This document shows, piece after piece, positions 43,842 through 52,286 of a stretch of 64,000 nucleotides of DNA. A program made the translations under genes and the position numbers. Each line of letters starts with the position of its first letter. The stretch's first letter is position 1. The notes below the pieces were generated by a model. It ran no database searches. It saw nothing but the letters and a program-made list of their open reading frames with translations, and had not been told where the DNA came from. The DNA is from Polyangia bacterium (GTDB taxonomy: Bacteria; Myxococcota_A; Polyangia; Nannocystales; Nannocystaceae), in contig JAUIFF010000015.1 in assembly GCA_030429545.1 (NCBI GenBank), positions 124,001 to 188,000 on the forward strand. Direction: 5' to 3'.

Positions 43842-43914
43842 GACCCCATCGTCTAGAGGCCTAGGACAGCGGCCTTTCACGCCGCCAACACGGGTTCGAA
43901 TCCCGTTGGGGTCG
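43842..43914 (+). tRNA. tRNA-Glu (TTC)
   Basis: The 73-nt cloverleaf has acceptor GACCCCA/TGGGGTC with discriminator G and anticodon loop CTTTCAC (anticodon TTC). No CCA is encoded. It is followed 16 bp later by tRNA-Lys. Confidence 0.95.
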
Positions 43915-43930
43915 TCGCCGAGCAAACTAA

Positions 43931-44003
43931 GGGCTCGTAGCTCAGTTGGTAGAGCAGCGGACTTTTAATCCGCTTGTCGCAGGTTCGATCCCTGCCGGGC
44001 TCA
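43931..44003 (+). tRNA. tRNA-Lys (TTT), putative integration target
   Basis: The 73-nt gene has acceptor GGGCTCG/CGGGCTC and anticodon loop CTTTTAA (anticodon TTT). A tyrosine integrase gene ends 26 bp beyond its 3' end, the classical position of an element that uses a tRNA 3' end as attB. The 3' segment GGTTCGATCCCTGCCGGGCT is therefore the likely core. The matching repeat at the other end would be outside this window. Confidence 0.95.
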
Positions 44004-44010
44004 TGCTCAG

Positions 44011-44040
44011 AACGCCGTTTAGCAGTCGCTAGACGGCGTT
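44011..44040 (+). terminator. tRNA operon terminator
   Basis: AACGCCGTTTAGC and GCTAGACGGCGTT form a ~13-bp stem with one T-G pair and loop AGTC, followed by TTTTCGTTTTT. It overlaps the 3' end of the integrase gene on the other strand (stop at 44029). Confidence 0.8.
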
Positions 44041-45261
44041 TTCGTTTTTGTTGACTGCAGTGTTGACTGCAGAACCACGTTTGCTGGTTTTTAATACTGG
44101 TTTTTGGGACATGTTGAGACTGTTCTCACGATCGCGCGAAACCGAAAATTTCATGGATCGTACGTACTGATCCCCGGTCGAAGGGGACAAGTGCGCGTAA
44201 CGCTCAGTGGTTGAGATGTTCGCGTGGCCGAGCCACTCCTGAACGACTGCGAGTGGCGCACCCCGCTGCAGTGCGAGCGAGGCGAACGTGTGTCGCAGCA
44301 GATGCGGATGGACGTGGCGACGGATCCCCGCGGCTTGGGCAGCCGCGTCGACAGTCTCCCAGATCACCCGCTCCCGCAGGTGGCCCGAGGCTGTCCGTGC
44401 CGGTTGCTCGGTGAAGACCAGGTCGTCCAGATCGAAGCACGCAGGCCGATGCTCATGGAGCAGCGGCAGCAGATCTGGAAAGCAGGGGACCGACCGACAC
44501 GCGTTCCCCTTGGTCTCCTTGATGATGTACGCCCCCTTGTCGATATCGATCGCCCGCCGCACCCGGATGTACGGCATGACGGCATCGAGATAGATGTCCT
44601 TCCAGCGAAGCTCGAGCAGCTCACCACGACGCAGGCCAGCAAACACAGCCACGGCGACAAGCACCCGAAACTCGGGGGGCGTCGCAGCGACGAGATCGCA
44701 AGCTTGCTCTTCGGTCAGGAACTCAGGGTCACGTTTGGGAACCTTCTCCATGCGAATCACCGGCACGCGATCGATGAGCTCATACTCAAACGCAACGTTG
44801 AGCATGGTCTTGAGCGTGCCGAGGATGTTGTTGATCGACTTCGGCCGCAACGTCTGTTGTTTCCACCGACCAGCCGGCTTGACCCGAAGGTGAGCCTTGA
44901 GCTTGTCGATGTGCAGGCGGTTGATAGCCTTGAGCGGGGTCGCATCAAAAAACGGTGCGAGGTGACGTTCGAGGTCACGACGCTTGTTACGAAAATCGGG
45001 GCGAGACGCGTCTTGCAGCGCAAGAAACTGCTTTGAGAACATCCGAAACGTCACAGGCGCCTCGGAAAACCCCCCGCCACCGCGGTTGATGCATTGGCCA
45101 ATTCCTTTCTCCAGTTGGTCAACAATCCGCGCTTCAAGCTCCCGGGCATCCGCTTTCAGGAACTGCCGTCGATCGAGATAACGCCGAATGTTCTTGCCGT
45201 GTTTACACACTTGCACCACCCAGACCTTGCGGCCCCGGTGGCTTCCAGTTCTGACACTCAT
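44029..45261 (-). CDS. int: Tyrosine site-specific integrase
   Basis: 410 aa from the ATG at 45261 (MSVRTGSHRGRK), with start overlapping the excisionase stop (ATGA). The N-terminal arm-binding and core-binding domains (~45-190) are followed by the catalytic domain with AGLRRGELLEL (catalytic Arg), HPHLLRHTFASLAL (His-x-x-Arg), EWLGHANIS (His) and TERYAHLS (Tyr nucleophile). It ends 26 bp from tRNA-Lys, consistent with integration there. It drives insertion and, with the upstream excisionase, excision of the element that extends to the right edge of the window. Confidence 0.93.
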   Translation of the reverse strand: MSVRTGSHRGRKVWVVQVCKHGKNIRRYLDRRQFLKADARELEARIVDQLEKGIGQCINRGGGGFSEAPVTFRMFSKQFLALQDASRPDFRNKRRDLERHLAPFFDATPLKAINRLHIDKLKAHLRVKPAGRWKQQTLRPKSINNILGTLKTMLNVAFEYELIDRVPVIRMEKVPKRDPEFLTEEQACDLVAATPPEFRVLVAVAVFAGLRRGELLELRWKDIYLDAVMPYIRVRRAIDIDKGAYIIKETKGNACRSVPCFPDLLPLLHEHRPACFDLDDLVFTEQPARTASGHLRERVIWETVDAAAQAAGIRRHVHPHLLRHTFASLALQRGAPLAVVQEWLGHANISTTERYAHLSPSTGDQYVRSMKFSVSRDRENSLNMSQKPVLKTSKRGSAVNTAVNKNENAV

Positions 45262-45506
45262 GGTCGGAAAACTTCCCTTCCGCCTGTCGTCACCAGAGAG
45301 CACGGCCGCGACCCTATCAGATCGCGCATCCGAAACCGCCATAATCGCCCCACCCGAAAACCAGGAATTTTGCCCCGCCGAGCCCATGTATAAAGAGTGT
45401 TGCGAGAGACCCTTAAGTAGTCCATCGCTTCACGAGCGGTTAAAATGATGTCATCAGGATCGAAAGTGTACTGAATATCATCGCACCGAGCATCCCCAAA
45501 CTCCAC
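45258..45506 (-). CDS. xis: Excisionase-type HTH protein
   Basis: An 82-aa protein with a GTG start. Residues ~22-65 (ILTAREAMDYLRVSRNTLYTW, then GKIPGFRVGRLWRFRMRDL) are a winged HTH of the helix_turn_helix_17/excisionase class. It is translationally coupled to the integrase gene. It probably binds attachment-site DNA to direct recombination towards excision and may regulate int. Confidence 0.85.
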   Translation of the reverse strand: MEFGDARCDDIQYTFDPDDIILTAREAMDYLRVSRNTLYTWARRGKIPGFRVGRLWRFRMRDLIGSRPCSLVTTGGREVFRP

Positions 45507-45710
45507 TACCCACCTCCAGCCGATTGAGGGTACTATAGATTTGGAGCGGGTGGGGGAGAATGTTGTGAGTCGGTCGGCCGGTTTGTTTGGAGGTTAGATT
45601 CGCTCGCCAAACCTTCCGTTTGCTCGTAAGTACTCCGAACGAACGCCGGGTATTCGCGGCGGTTTTAAAGTCCTGAAGGGCGGTTCTGGGCGGAGAGACA
45701 GAAGGACAGA

Positions 45711-46391
45711 CTACGGGCATGTTCCATTGTACCCAGCAAGGTTACCGTTGATCTGGGTGGTACAATATGTCGTCGAATCTGAGTTGAGTACATTGCAATA
45801 ACAGGGGGTCCCGGGTGGATATCCGTATGCCGGTAAAATACAGAAGTCGGCGGCACGCGAGCAAAACGAACCAGGGTCGTCAGGCAAACAACACAAGGTA
45901 CCCGCTTGGCACAACCCGTCGATACAAAGATATCCGTAGGGGCAAGCTCCACAAGCTCCTCCACACATACCTAATTCACATTCGACACACTCACCTTCTG
46001 CGTTGCAAGTCGAGCCCGAGAGACAGCCCGGAGGAGGCGTTGTGCACTTTGAGCTACAACCGGGAGGCACACACTCCATGGTATCGCAATCTGCCGGACA
46101 ATCAACACATTGAACGAAGTTGCTGGTAAGCAATTGCCCGTCCTCGCAAATGCATGCTTTACCATTCCCATCTTGGGAGTTGCATGCGGCACAGGGAGAT
46201 TGGTTTTGGCTGATCATCAACCTGTCAAGCGGGTCCTTCTCTTCGCATGTGCACAACCCGGTATCATGACGGACGATGCCATTTGCAGGACATGGCCACC
46301 GATCAGCTTCATTACTGGAGAAACATCCATTCTCCATTCCAGAAACTACGCCGACTAGGAAGGCATAGAAAACGAGCTTTCGTCTTCTCAT
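45711..46391 (-). CDS. Cysteine-rich putative lipoprotein, element cargo
   Basis: A 226-aa protein with more than 30 Cys. The N-terminal signal (MRRRKLVFYAFLVGVVSGMENGCFSS) could be lipoprotein-like (NGC). The mature protein has EGF/keratin-like Cys spacing (CPANGIVRHDTGLCTCEEKD, CVECELGMCGGACGACPYGY). Base composition is clearly AT-richer than the surroundings, as is its partner gene, so the pair looks recently acquired. The start overlaps the upstream gene's stop (ATGA). Extracellular disulfide-rich protein of unknown function. Confidence 0.6.
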   Translation of the reverse strand: MRRRKLVFYAFLVGVVSGMENGCFSSNEADRWPCPANGIVRHDTGLCTCEEKDPLDRLMISQNQSPCAACNSQDGNGKACICEDGQLLTSNFVQCVDCPADCDTMECVPPGCSSKCTTPPPGCLSGSTCNAEGECVECELGMCGGACGACPYGYLCIDGLCQAGTLCCLPDDPGSFCSRAADFCILPAYGYPPGTPCYCNVLNSDSTTYCTTQINGNLAGYNGTCP

Positions 46392-46804
46392 GGTTCTGTT
46401 ACGCTAAACTGATCACTTTCGACAGGATCATTGCCGCCCTCTTGGGCACGTACGAGGTGTGAGCCTGCCGCTTGTGCATGGATATCTCCCCAGTCAGCCA
46501 TCATCATATTGGCACCACCTGGAATGTCGACGACGTGTATTACCTCATCAACAACGTTCCCAAGACCTTCAACCAACTTCGTCGCAACTTCGAGACGAGT
46601 CATCGAACTCGAAGGATTATTAACAACAAATGCTCCGCGAATCTCTTCGATGATTTTGAATGCGGCCTTTGCTAGCTCAATTGCTGTTAGAATAAATTGT
46701 TGCGCGTCACAACCTGAGGATGGGGCGAGCGCGATAGGGGCGACCGTTGTTGCGAGTAGTCCATGAAGTATCATACGACGAGGTAGGAGAAGTGGGCGAA
46801 TCAT
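46388..46804 (-). CDS. Small putative lipoprotein, partner of the Cys-rich gene
   Basis: 138 aa from the ATG at 46804. The open frame reaches 46894. The signal (MIRPLLLPRRMILHGLLATTVAPIALAPSSGC) has a twin-Arg-like basic start and a lipobox SSGC. The mature part is helical (FILTAIELAKAAFKIIEEI) and ends with the segment carrying WGDIHAQAAGSHLVRAQEGG. Translationally coupled to the Cys-rich gene. Unknown function. Confidence 0.55.
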   Translation of the reverse strand: MIRPLLLPRRMILHGLLATTVAPIALAPSSGCDAQQFILTAIELAKAAFKIIEEIRGAFVVNNPSSSMTRLEVATKLVEGLGNVVDEVIHVVDIPGGANMMMADWGDIHAQAAGSHLVRAQEGGNDPVESDQFSVTEP

Positions 46805-47379
46805 CGGACGGGGGGACTGAGATGCTTGCAGGGTTTGCAGATGCAGAGCAATCGAAGGGTGGATAGGTCGAACTTTACAATAGACTCGGCGCATTGCTCT
46901 CTCCAGCTGATTTCTACCGATAAAGGTTAGGCGATGTATGACTGTTGAGCAAGGACAAACATGAGCTGTTCTCGATTATGCGTTGCCAAGATGGGTGGGG
47001 GCGCGGACTTGCTCGTCTACTACTATGGGCTTCCTTGAGCGGATAAGATTGCACCGTTGTCTTAGTGAGACGCAGTTAAGGAAAACCAAGAGTATCCGAA
47101 CATCCTGAATTCTTGGAGCGTCTGTTGCAAAATTGCGCGATGCTGTGGCCAACTCTGGAATATTTCCCAATAGGAGATCTCCAAGAACGAGGATACTTCA
47201 CGCCCGATTGAGGTCAGTCCCCGACATGGGGGAATCCCCCATGTCAGAAACGTAGTGCACCGCAGATCGAGACTCCCCACAAGCCAGCCAACCGAACCCG
47301 AAAGCCGGCCCCAACCGGCCAACCGTATGCGGCCCACAAACCCCGCGACACACCCCGACAACCTCCCCACCCTCATCGG
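46805..47379. other. Gene-free segment with a perfect palindrome
   Basis: No convincing gene is seen. At 47223-47245 GACATGGGGG and CCCCCATGTC form a 10-bp perfect inverted repeat with an AAT spacer. There is no T tract on either strand, so it is more like an operator or a recombination/replication site than a terminator. It lies at the transition from the AT-richer cargo to the GC-richer plus-strand operon. Confidence 0.6.
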
Positions 47380-47865
47380 ATGGATATAGAAGACATCATC
47401 CAAGCCATCGCCGAAGCCCTCCAAAACCCAAGCATCCTGAAACGAGCGCAGCGCGACCTATCTCCCTCCTGCCTCGAAAAGTTCCGCTGGCCTGCGCCGT
47501 CGTTCAACCCAGTATTACCCCCCGCACTACGCGTCCTATCAATCTGCGAACTCCTCCTCACCTGGATTGCCCCGATCCGGCGATGCCAACACTTTATCGC
47601 CCAGCTCACGACCGTCAGCGACACCATCGACACCCTATCCGCCCACGACCTCGGCCGCTCGCGCCGTCAAGTAAACCGCATCCTAAAAGCCAAGTGCCGT
47701 CCCAAGCTAGGCACCCTGTGCATACTTGCTCGCCAAATCCCGGGCACACCTCCGCTCTCGCTGCAGCCGAACACCAGCACGTGCATGCGCATAAATAGCT
47801 ACCCTCGCGGGCCGAAGCTCGGCACTGAGCCTCCTTTCGAGCTCAGCATATTTCAGCGGACATAA
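47380..47865 (+). CDS. Hypothetical protein
   Basis: A 161-aa frame with ATG after CGGATGG (weak Shine-Dalgarno). It starts MDIEDIIQAIAEALQNPSIL. The central region has LLTWIAPIRRCQHFIAQLTT, and a basic helical segment (GRSRRQVNRILKAKCRPKLG) could bind DNA. No family recognised. The stop lies at the first iteron-like repeat. It may encode a small replication or control protein for the repeats, but it could also be a chance frame. Confidence 0.35.
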   Translation: MDIEDIIQAIAEALQNPSILKRAQRDLSPSCLEKFRWPAPSFNPVLPPALRVLSICELLLTWIAPIRRCQHFIAQLTTVSDTIDTLSAHDLGRSRRQVNRILKAKCRPKLGTLCILARQIPGTPPLSLQPNTSTCMRINSYPRGPKLGTEPPFELSIFQRT

Positions 47866-48060
47866 GTACCTAGTCGACCTGGCCGGTATGGACATAAATG
47901 CCTAGTCGACCTGGCCGGTTGGACATGGGTGCCTAGTCGGCCTGGCCGGTATGGACATAAGTACCTAGTCGCCGAGACTAGTACGCCGAAATTCTGGGCC
48001 GTGAATAGCTACACCCGGGAGCCGGCCGGACATAAGTACCTAGTCGTGTTGGCCGGTGTC
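47858..48060 (+). repeat. Iteron-like direct repeats upstream of the element operon
   Basis: Units starting GGACAT at 47858, 47890, 47921, 47953 and 48028 share GGACATAAGTACCTAGTCG and, in most, CTGGCCGG. The spacing is 32, 31, 32 and 75 bp. Interspersed are three copies of an AATAGCTAC/GC motif near 47796, 48005 and 48065. The arrangement resembles plasmid iterons or a repeated operator. The 197 bp from 48061 to the next gene show no further gene. Confidence 0.75.
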
Positions 48061-48262
48061 CGAAAATAGCTGCACTTGCTAGCCGGAAGTACCTGCACTT
48101 CCGGGCCTGCTGCTATTGGTTAAACGGCAGATGCCTATGTTTTCAGGCCGTTGCCCACCGCTTGTTAACTATTAGTAGAAGGCGAGAGCGCCACCACGAC
48201 GTGCGATAAAAAGTTCGTACTTTTAAGTTGTCGAATGTCGAAAGTCTGGTACACCGAAAGCG

Positions 48263-49795
48263 ATGGCGTATGGACATGTATATGAGGTCCAGGTGAAGGA
48301 CCTTCAGATCTCTGTTGGTCGTTTCGTGCGTGAGGCCAAGTTCCGCAAGGGCTCACCACGTAGGTTCATCGAAAAGAACGTGTTGGCCCCTGGGCAGTGC
48401 CTGGTTGTCGGTAAGGAGATTGTTGCAATCACGTTTATCGACAGCATCGTGCGCCGCGGGAATACGCATTCCACAAAGGAGGCCGCCTCCGAGGGCTTTA
48501 TGCTGACTTCAAGCGTGCCCGAGCTCCGCGAGGAGCCAGCAGCCGATGGGGCCATTGCGGTCGAAGTTATCGATGGGGCCACTCAGAACACCGCCGAGCT
48601 GGCGAGTGAAGTCGTGGACAACGAAGCTACGGCCCAAACCATTGAGGTCACCGAGGATGGTGACGAGTTAGTTACCGACGAAGCTGTCGAGCTCGAGGAG
48701 GTTGGCACCCACGAGGCCGACGTCGAGGTCGAGGCCGAGGCCGAGGGTGTTGACACCCACGAGGCCGACGTCGGGGTCGAGGTCGAGGCCGAGGAAGTCG
48801 TCGAGGACGAAGCGGAGGAAGCCGTCGAGCGGGCCATTTACCAGCCTGGAGCACAAACATCCGCAGCATCTAGCCGCGAACTCGACGATGGGGCCACGCG
48901 CCCTGAGCCGGCCGAACTCGCCTACAGCGATGCCGACTCCGAGCAAACCGAAGTCGACAGTGCCGAACCCGAGCTGACCCAAGCGGCAGCCGGTGGGTGG
49001 TTCAGAAGTCCGCCGAGTTCGATCACCCGTCGCCCCCAAAAATCTCGCAAGGTGTTCAAAGCGACAGGTCTCCGGCCCAGCCGCATCATCGCAAGCTCGC
49101 TACCCGTCACTCGCGTCGCCGACCGAGCCATCACCCGAGGCCAGGTTCCCGGCATGCACGCAACGCAAACTCGAGTCGCCGACCAAACCATCACCCGAGG
49201 TCAGGTTCCCGGCATGCACGCGACGCAAACAGTGATGTACGGCGCACCGCTGCAACAGGGTGGGGCACCAAAGCTCGCACTTGTGCAACAACCCGAGCCG
49301 GCTCAACAGGCCCCTTCGGCCACATCGCAAAATCCTTACCGCCGGCGACGCTCATGGCACGAGCTCGAAGCTCAGCGGGCCCGCGAGAATGAACTCGACT
49401 TCGACGATGTCCTCGCCGAATACGGCATCTTTCCGGGTGACCCTGGGGACAGCATTGGGTTTCGCCCATGCTCGGTCGACAATCCCTACCCAGGCGCGCC
49501 TAGGCCCGCGGCGACCCCCCAGCCCGGCCCTGATGTGGCCACCGCCGATCCTGCTCTGGCCAGCATTGGCGATGTCCTCCGCGATTTTGCCCAGTGTAAC
49601 CGCAAGCTGCTCGAAACCAATCAACAGTTACAGTCAGCACTTCTCGAGGGCCAGCGGACAACCACGCCGCCTTCGCAGTCGCAAGCTTCGAGCCCGCCAA
49701 AGGCCGCCACGGACAACCGCGCGCTCGTATACGAGGTTGCAAGTGCAATCATTTACCTCGCCGACTTTGTAGTGAATGGAGGATTGACCACATGA
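48263..49795 (+). CDS. Hypothetical acidic repeat protein, first gene of the element operon
   Basis: A 510-aa protein. Residues 1-70 form a compact basic domain (VGRFVREAKFRKGSPRRFIEKN) not recognised. Then a Glu/Val/Ala/Asp-rich low-complexity region (~110-235) includes a tandem EADVEVEAEAE pattern. A basic linker is followed by two identical-type 20-residue repeats (RVADRAITRGQVPGMHATQT and RVADQTITRGQVPGMHATQT), i.e. a 60-bp tandem duplication at ~49120-49240. A predicted short helix ends the protein (LVYEVASAIIYLADFVV). The start is close to GTACACCGAAA (~48250). It overlaps the next gene by ATGA. Possibly a scaffold, decoy or virion-associated protein. No function assigned. Confidence 0.6.
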   Translation: MAYGHVYEVQVKDLQISVGRFVREAKFRKGSPRRFIEKNVLAPGQCLVVGKEIVAITFIDSIVRRGNTHSTKEAASEGFMLTSSVPELREEPAADGAIAVEVIDGATQNTAELASEVVDNEATAQTIEVTEDGDELVTDEAVELEEVGTHEADVEVEAEAEGVDTHEADVGVEVEAEEVVEDEAEEAVERAIYQPGAQTSAASSRELDDGATRPEPAELAYSDADSEQTEVDSAEPELTQAAAGGWFRSPPSSITRRPQKSRKVFKATGLRPSRIIASSLPVTRVADRAITRGQVPGMHATQTRVADQTITRGQVPGMHATQTVMYGAPLQQGGAPKLALVQQPEPAQQAPSATSQNPYRRRRSWHELEAQRARENELDFDDVLAEYGIFPGDPGDSIGFRPCSVDNPYPGAPRPAATPQPGPDVATADPALASIGDVLRDFAQCNRKLLETNQQLQSALLEGQRTTTPPSQSQASSPPKAATDNRALVYEVASAIIYLADFVVNGGLTT

Positions 49796-50481
49796 ACACC
49801 ATGTCTCCAACCCAGGACGTGTTTTTGCAATACCAACGCAAGTTGCACGCCGAAAACCAGTCCAAACTCGAGGAGCTCGTCCGCGAGCGCGACCAGGTCC
49901 AGGCAATCGCCGAGCAGCTCGAGGGTGAGCGCGACGAGGTCCAAGCGACGGCCGAGCAAATCGAGGTTGAGCGCGATGAGATCGAGGCTGAGCGCGATCA
50001 GGCGATGGCGACGGTCGAGGAGTTGCAGGCCGAGCTCGAGGCGATCAACCGCGCCCGTCAGGCCGAGGAGTCGCGGTTGCGGGAAGCCCTCGACAAGGCG
50101 GCCGACCACGAGCGCCAGGCTGCGCAAACCGAGGCGGAGGCGGCCAAGCAACTCGCCGAAAAAGACAGTGTGTGCGCGCTTGCCATCGACGAAGCGACCC
50201 AGGCTGTCAGCCAGGCCAAGGACGACCGATTTCGTGAACTGCTGCTCGTTGGTGGGATCGGCTTTGCCTCGATGATCGGCGGTGTGTATCTACAACGGAA
50301 GTACGACCTGCGGTTCCCGTGGATCCTCGGGGTCGGGGTGATTGCTGGGATCGCCGGATACCGCAAAAAATCGTGGTCGCTCAATACCCGCCGCGCATTG
50401 CTGGGTACCGGTGGTGGCCTGATGCTAGCGACAGGTGTCGTGTGGTTTATCGACGCCCTCCCAGGCTACGCGCGCAGCTAG
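49792..50481 (+). CDS. Coiled-coil protein with C-terminal membrane hairpin
   Basis: A 229-aa protein. Residues ~15-140 form a long Glu/Arg/Gln-rich coiled coil (QLEGERDEVQATAEQIEVER). Two to three hydrophobic segments follow (FRELLLVGGIGFASMIGGVYL, WILGVGVIAGIAGY, LLGTGGGLMLATGVVW), linked by short basic loops. The topology is a cytoplasmic or particle-internal coiled coil anchored in membrane. Start overlaps the preceding stop. No homologue recognised. Confidence 0.65.
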   Translation: MNTMSPTQDVFLQYQRKLHAENQSKLEELVRERDQVQAIAEQLEGERDEVQATAEQIEVERDEIEAERDQAMATVEELQAELEAINRARQAEESRLREALDKAADHERQAAQTEAEAAKQLAEKDSVCALAIDEATQAVSQAKDDRFRELLLVGGIGFASMIGGVYLQRKYDLRFPWILGVGVIAGIAGYRKKSWSLNTRRALLGTGGGLMLATGVVWFIDALPGYARS

Positions 50482-50589
50482 GTTTCAACAAACGATAGGT
50501 AGCCCGTCGACGGGCATGTGACAGTAACAACGGCCGATGTGGCCAACAATGCATAGACAACAATCGGGCATGCCCCGAGGAGGTGACCA
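50482..50589. promoter_or_regulatory. Palindrome-bearing spacer before the 50590 gene
   Basis: This is the only sizeable gap in the run. It holds the 14-bp perfect palindrome GCCCGTCGACGGGC (50502-50515), a GGGCATGCCC palindrome near 50566-50575, and a strong Shine-Dalgarno (GGAGGTGA, ~50579-50586). It is a candidate internal promoter/operator or processing site giving higher expression to the genes that follow. Confidence 0.4.
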
Positions 50590-51387
50590 ATGGAAAATTC
50601 AGTCAAGTTCATCGGCAAAGCCCATGACACAACCACCCAAATTGTACAGCCAAATGAGCAGCAGGAGATGTTTTTACGCCTGTGCACCGAACTCGGATTT
50701 AAACCGCGGACGATGTTCATGCTCGCACAATATGCCGAACAGCTGATTGAGTGTGTGCCGACGCTGCAAAAGTGCCAGCCCACACTCGAGCGGCTGCAGA
50801 CCTGTGCCCCCGCGCTCGAGCGTTTCCCACAGGAGTGCAGCCGGCTCGAGGAGTTGGTGGCCCAGTGCAATCGCTTTGAGAAGCTCATGAAATACCTGTC
50901 GTGTTGCCCACAGCAGCAACAATTCGGGAATGTCACGACCGACTACTACTCATCGATCACCACCGTCGACCTCGAAAAAATCACCACGGGCTTGGGTGAT
51001 CCATATGTCGATCAGTTCCCGGTGCCCACCAGCAAGATCATTCGGCTCGTCCAGACCGCTCCACGCCCTGGCTACGTCCCCGAGCAGATCGAAATCAATA
51101 TGGTGATGGCCAATAATGCCACCAATTACCTAAACCTAACGGTCCAGTTCTACGTTGGCGAGCGAAAAATCGGGTCTGCTTGGAAGGGGAGCCACTTCCT
51201 TGACCAAGACGGTCGGACCAAAAAAGTTCCTTTCCCAACGTTTCGCGATGAGGTGATTGTGATCGGATCTGACGACACACTCGCGGTCGAGATTTCGGTC
51301 AGCGGCCCCAACTCACTCGAGTACGCGGCTGTCACCATCCATATCGACGGTCGTGGCACCTATGCACTGTGCACCCCCTGCACCTAA
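50590..51387 (+). CDS. Hypothetical protein with beta-rich C-terminal half
   Basis: A 265-aa protein with a strong ribosome-binding site. The N-terminal ~110 residues are helical and Cys/Glu-rich (LTQ..., CSRLEELVAQCNRFEKLMKY). The C-terminal ~150 residues read as a beta sandwich (NLTVQFYVGERKIGSAW, VIVIGSDDTLAVEISVSG, VTIHIDGRGTY), a pattern like a single jelly-roll. Position and expression signals suggest an abundant structural protein. Candidate minor or major capsid component if the element is viral. This needs structural comparison. Confidence 0.5.
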   Translation: MENSVKFIGKAHDTTTQIVQPNEQQEMFLRLCTELGFKPRTMFMLAQYAEQLIECVPTLQKCQPTLERLQTCAPALERFPQECSRLEELVAQCNRFEKLMKYLSCCPQQQQFGNVTTDYYSSITTVDLEKITTGLGDPYVDQFPVPTSKIIRLVQTAPRPGYVPEQIEINMVMANNATNYLNLTVQFYVGERKIGSAWKGSHFLDQDGRTKKVPFPTFRDEVIVIGSDDTLAVEISVSGPNSLEYAAVTIHIDGRGTYALCTPCT

Positions 51388-51409
51388 TTAATCGAATCGT
51401 AGGTGTATC

Positions 51410-52282
51410 ATGGCAGAACCTCATACATTTGTGATTGAGTCGGAGACCGACTTGGACGGGCATACCCCGTTTACAGCTCGTGTGTCCGACTTCGCTACTG
51501 GCCGACCCAACGGCCGACTTCACTACCTCAAGGTAGACCAGCCGTTTGGGCTCGTCGACACCACAATCTTTGGTCTGTTGGCCGAAGACTCGCCCAAGCG
51601 GGTGGGGATTGCGAGCAAGTTTAACAACCCGTTTAGCGTGGCTCGAGTCATTCCTGCGGACGACCCCGATGCCTTTCGCCAGGAACTCGACCTCACACCC
51701 GACGTTCAATACGTCACGATGTACCCCGGCGACAAGCTCGGGATCCTGACCAAAGACGGGGGCCGAACATCGGTCACGATCGTCGTCAATGAAATGGGCG
51801 AGCGCGACCACATGGCCCATGCACTGGCCAAACCGCCGGGTTTGCATTGGCGACGCTATCGGATCATTCGCGAGGACCCCACCGGGTTTGTGCCTGCGGT
51901 CAAACAAGAAGCGTGGCGGCCAAACTTCGTGTTTAGTCGCAACGATCACCTGCTCGTCGCCAACGAGGTCAACAAGGGACCTATCCCGCTCGATGCGTTT
52001 TGCACGTTCCCGGAGTTTGCCGGGTGTTTGGTGCGGGCTCGGTTTGCCAACATCAACGACGAAGGCAATCTCTTGATTGTCGAGCCTATCGAGCACAATC
52101 GGCGGGGTGTCGGTAAGGTCCAAAACATGCAGTGGACAAAAGTCGCGTGGGTCTCCCACGACGACCATATCGCCCTGCGGTCGGACCCTCCGATCGCCAA
52201 TGGTGTGGTGATTTGCGACCTCATGATCGCCAAGATCCAGGCCGAGAACGCGTTGCAGGGCCTCTACGACCGAGGAAAGTAG
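51410..52282 (+). CDS. Hypothetical beta-rich protein, candidate capsid protein
   Basis: A 290-aa protein composed mostly of predicted strands (FTARVSDFATGRPNGRLHYLKVD, VQYVTMYPGDKLGILTKDGG, WTKVAWVSHDDHIALRSDPP, VVICDLMIAKIQAENAL), with short Gly/Asp/Pro turns and no helix until the last 25 residues. Length and strand content fit a jelly-roll capsid protein of the P23-77/Sphaerolipoviridae type (about 290 aa), but no sequence similarity is claimed. It shares a gene neighbourhood with several membrane-anchored proteins and a lysozyme-like protein, which is why I suggest it. Shine-Dalgarno is modest. Confidence 0.45.
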   Translation: MAEPHTFVIESETDLDGHTPFTARVSDFATGRPNGRLHYLKVDQPFGLVDTTIFGLLAEDSPKRVGIASKFNNPFSVARVIPADDPDAFRQELDLTPDVQYVTMYPGDKLGILTKDGGRTSVTIVVNEMGERDHMAHALAKPPGLHWRRYRIIREDPTGFVPAVKQEAWRPNFVFSRNDHLLVANEVNKGPIPLDAFCTFPEFAGCLVRARFANINDEGNLLIVEPIEHNRRGVGKVQNMQWTKVAWVSHDDHIALRSDPPIANGVVICDLMIAKIQAENALQGLYDRGK

Positions 52283-52286
52283 ACCC

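Noticed and set aside
47062..47424. Minus-strand 120-aa open frame
   Set aside because: Low-complexity Gly/Arg/Leu sequence without start signal, running through the gap and the opposite ORF.
47858..48060. CRISPR array
   Set aside because: Repeats are nearly contiguous with no unique spacers of constant length and no cas genes nearby. They fit iterons or operators better.
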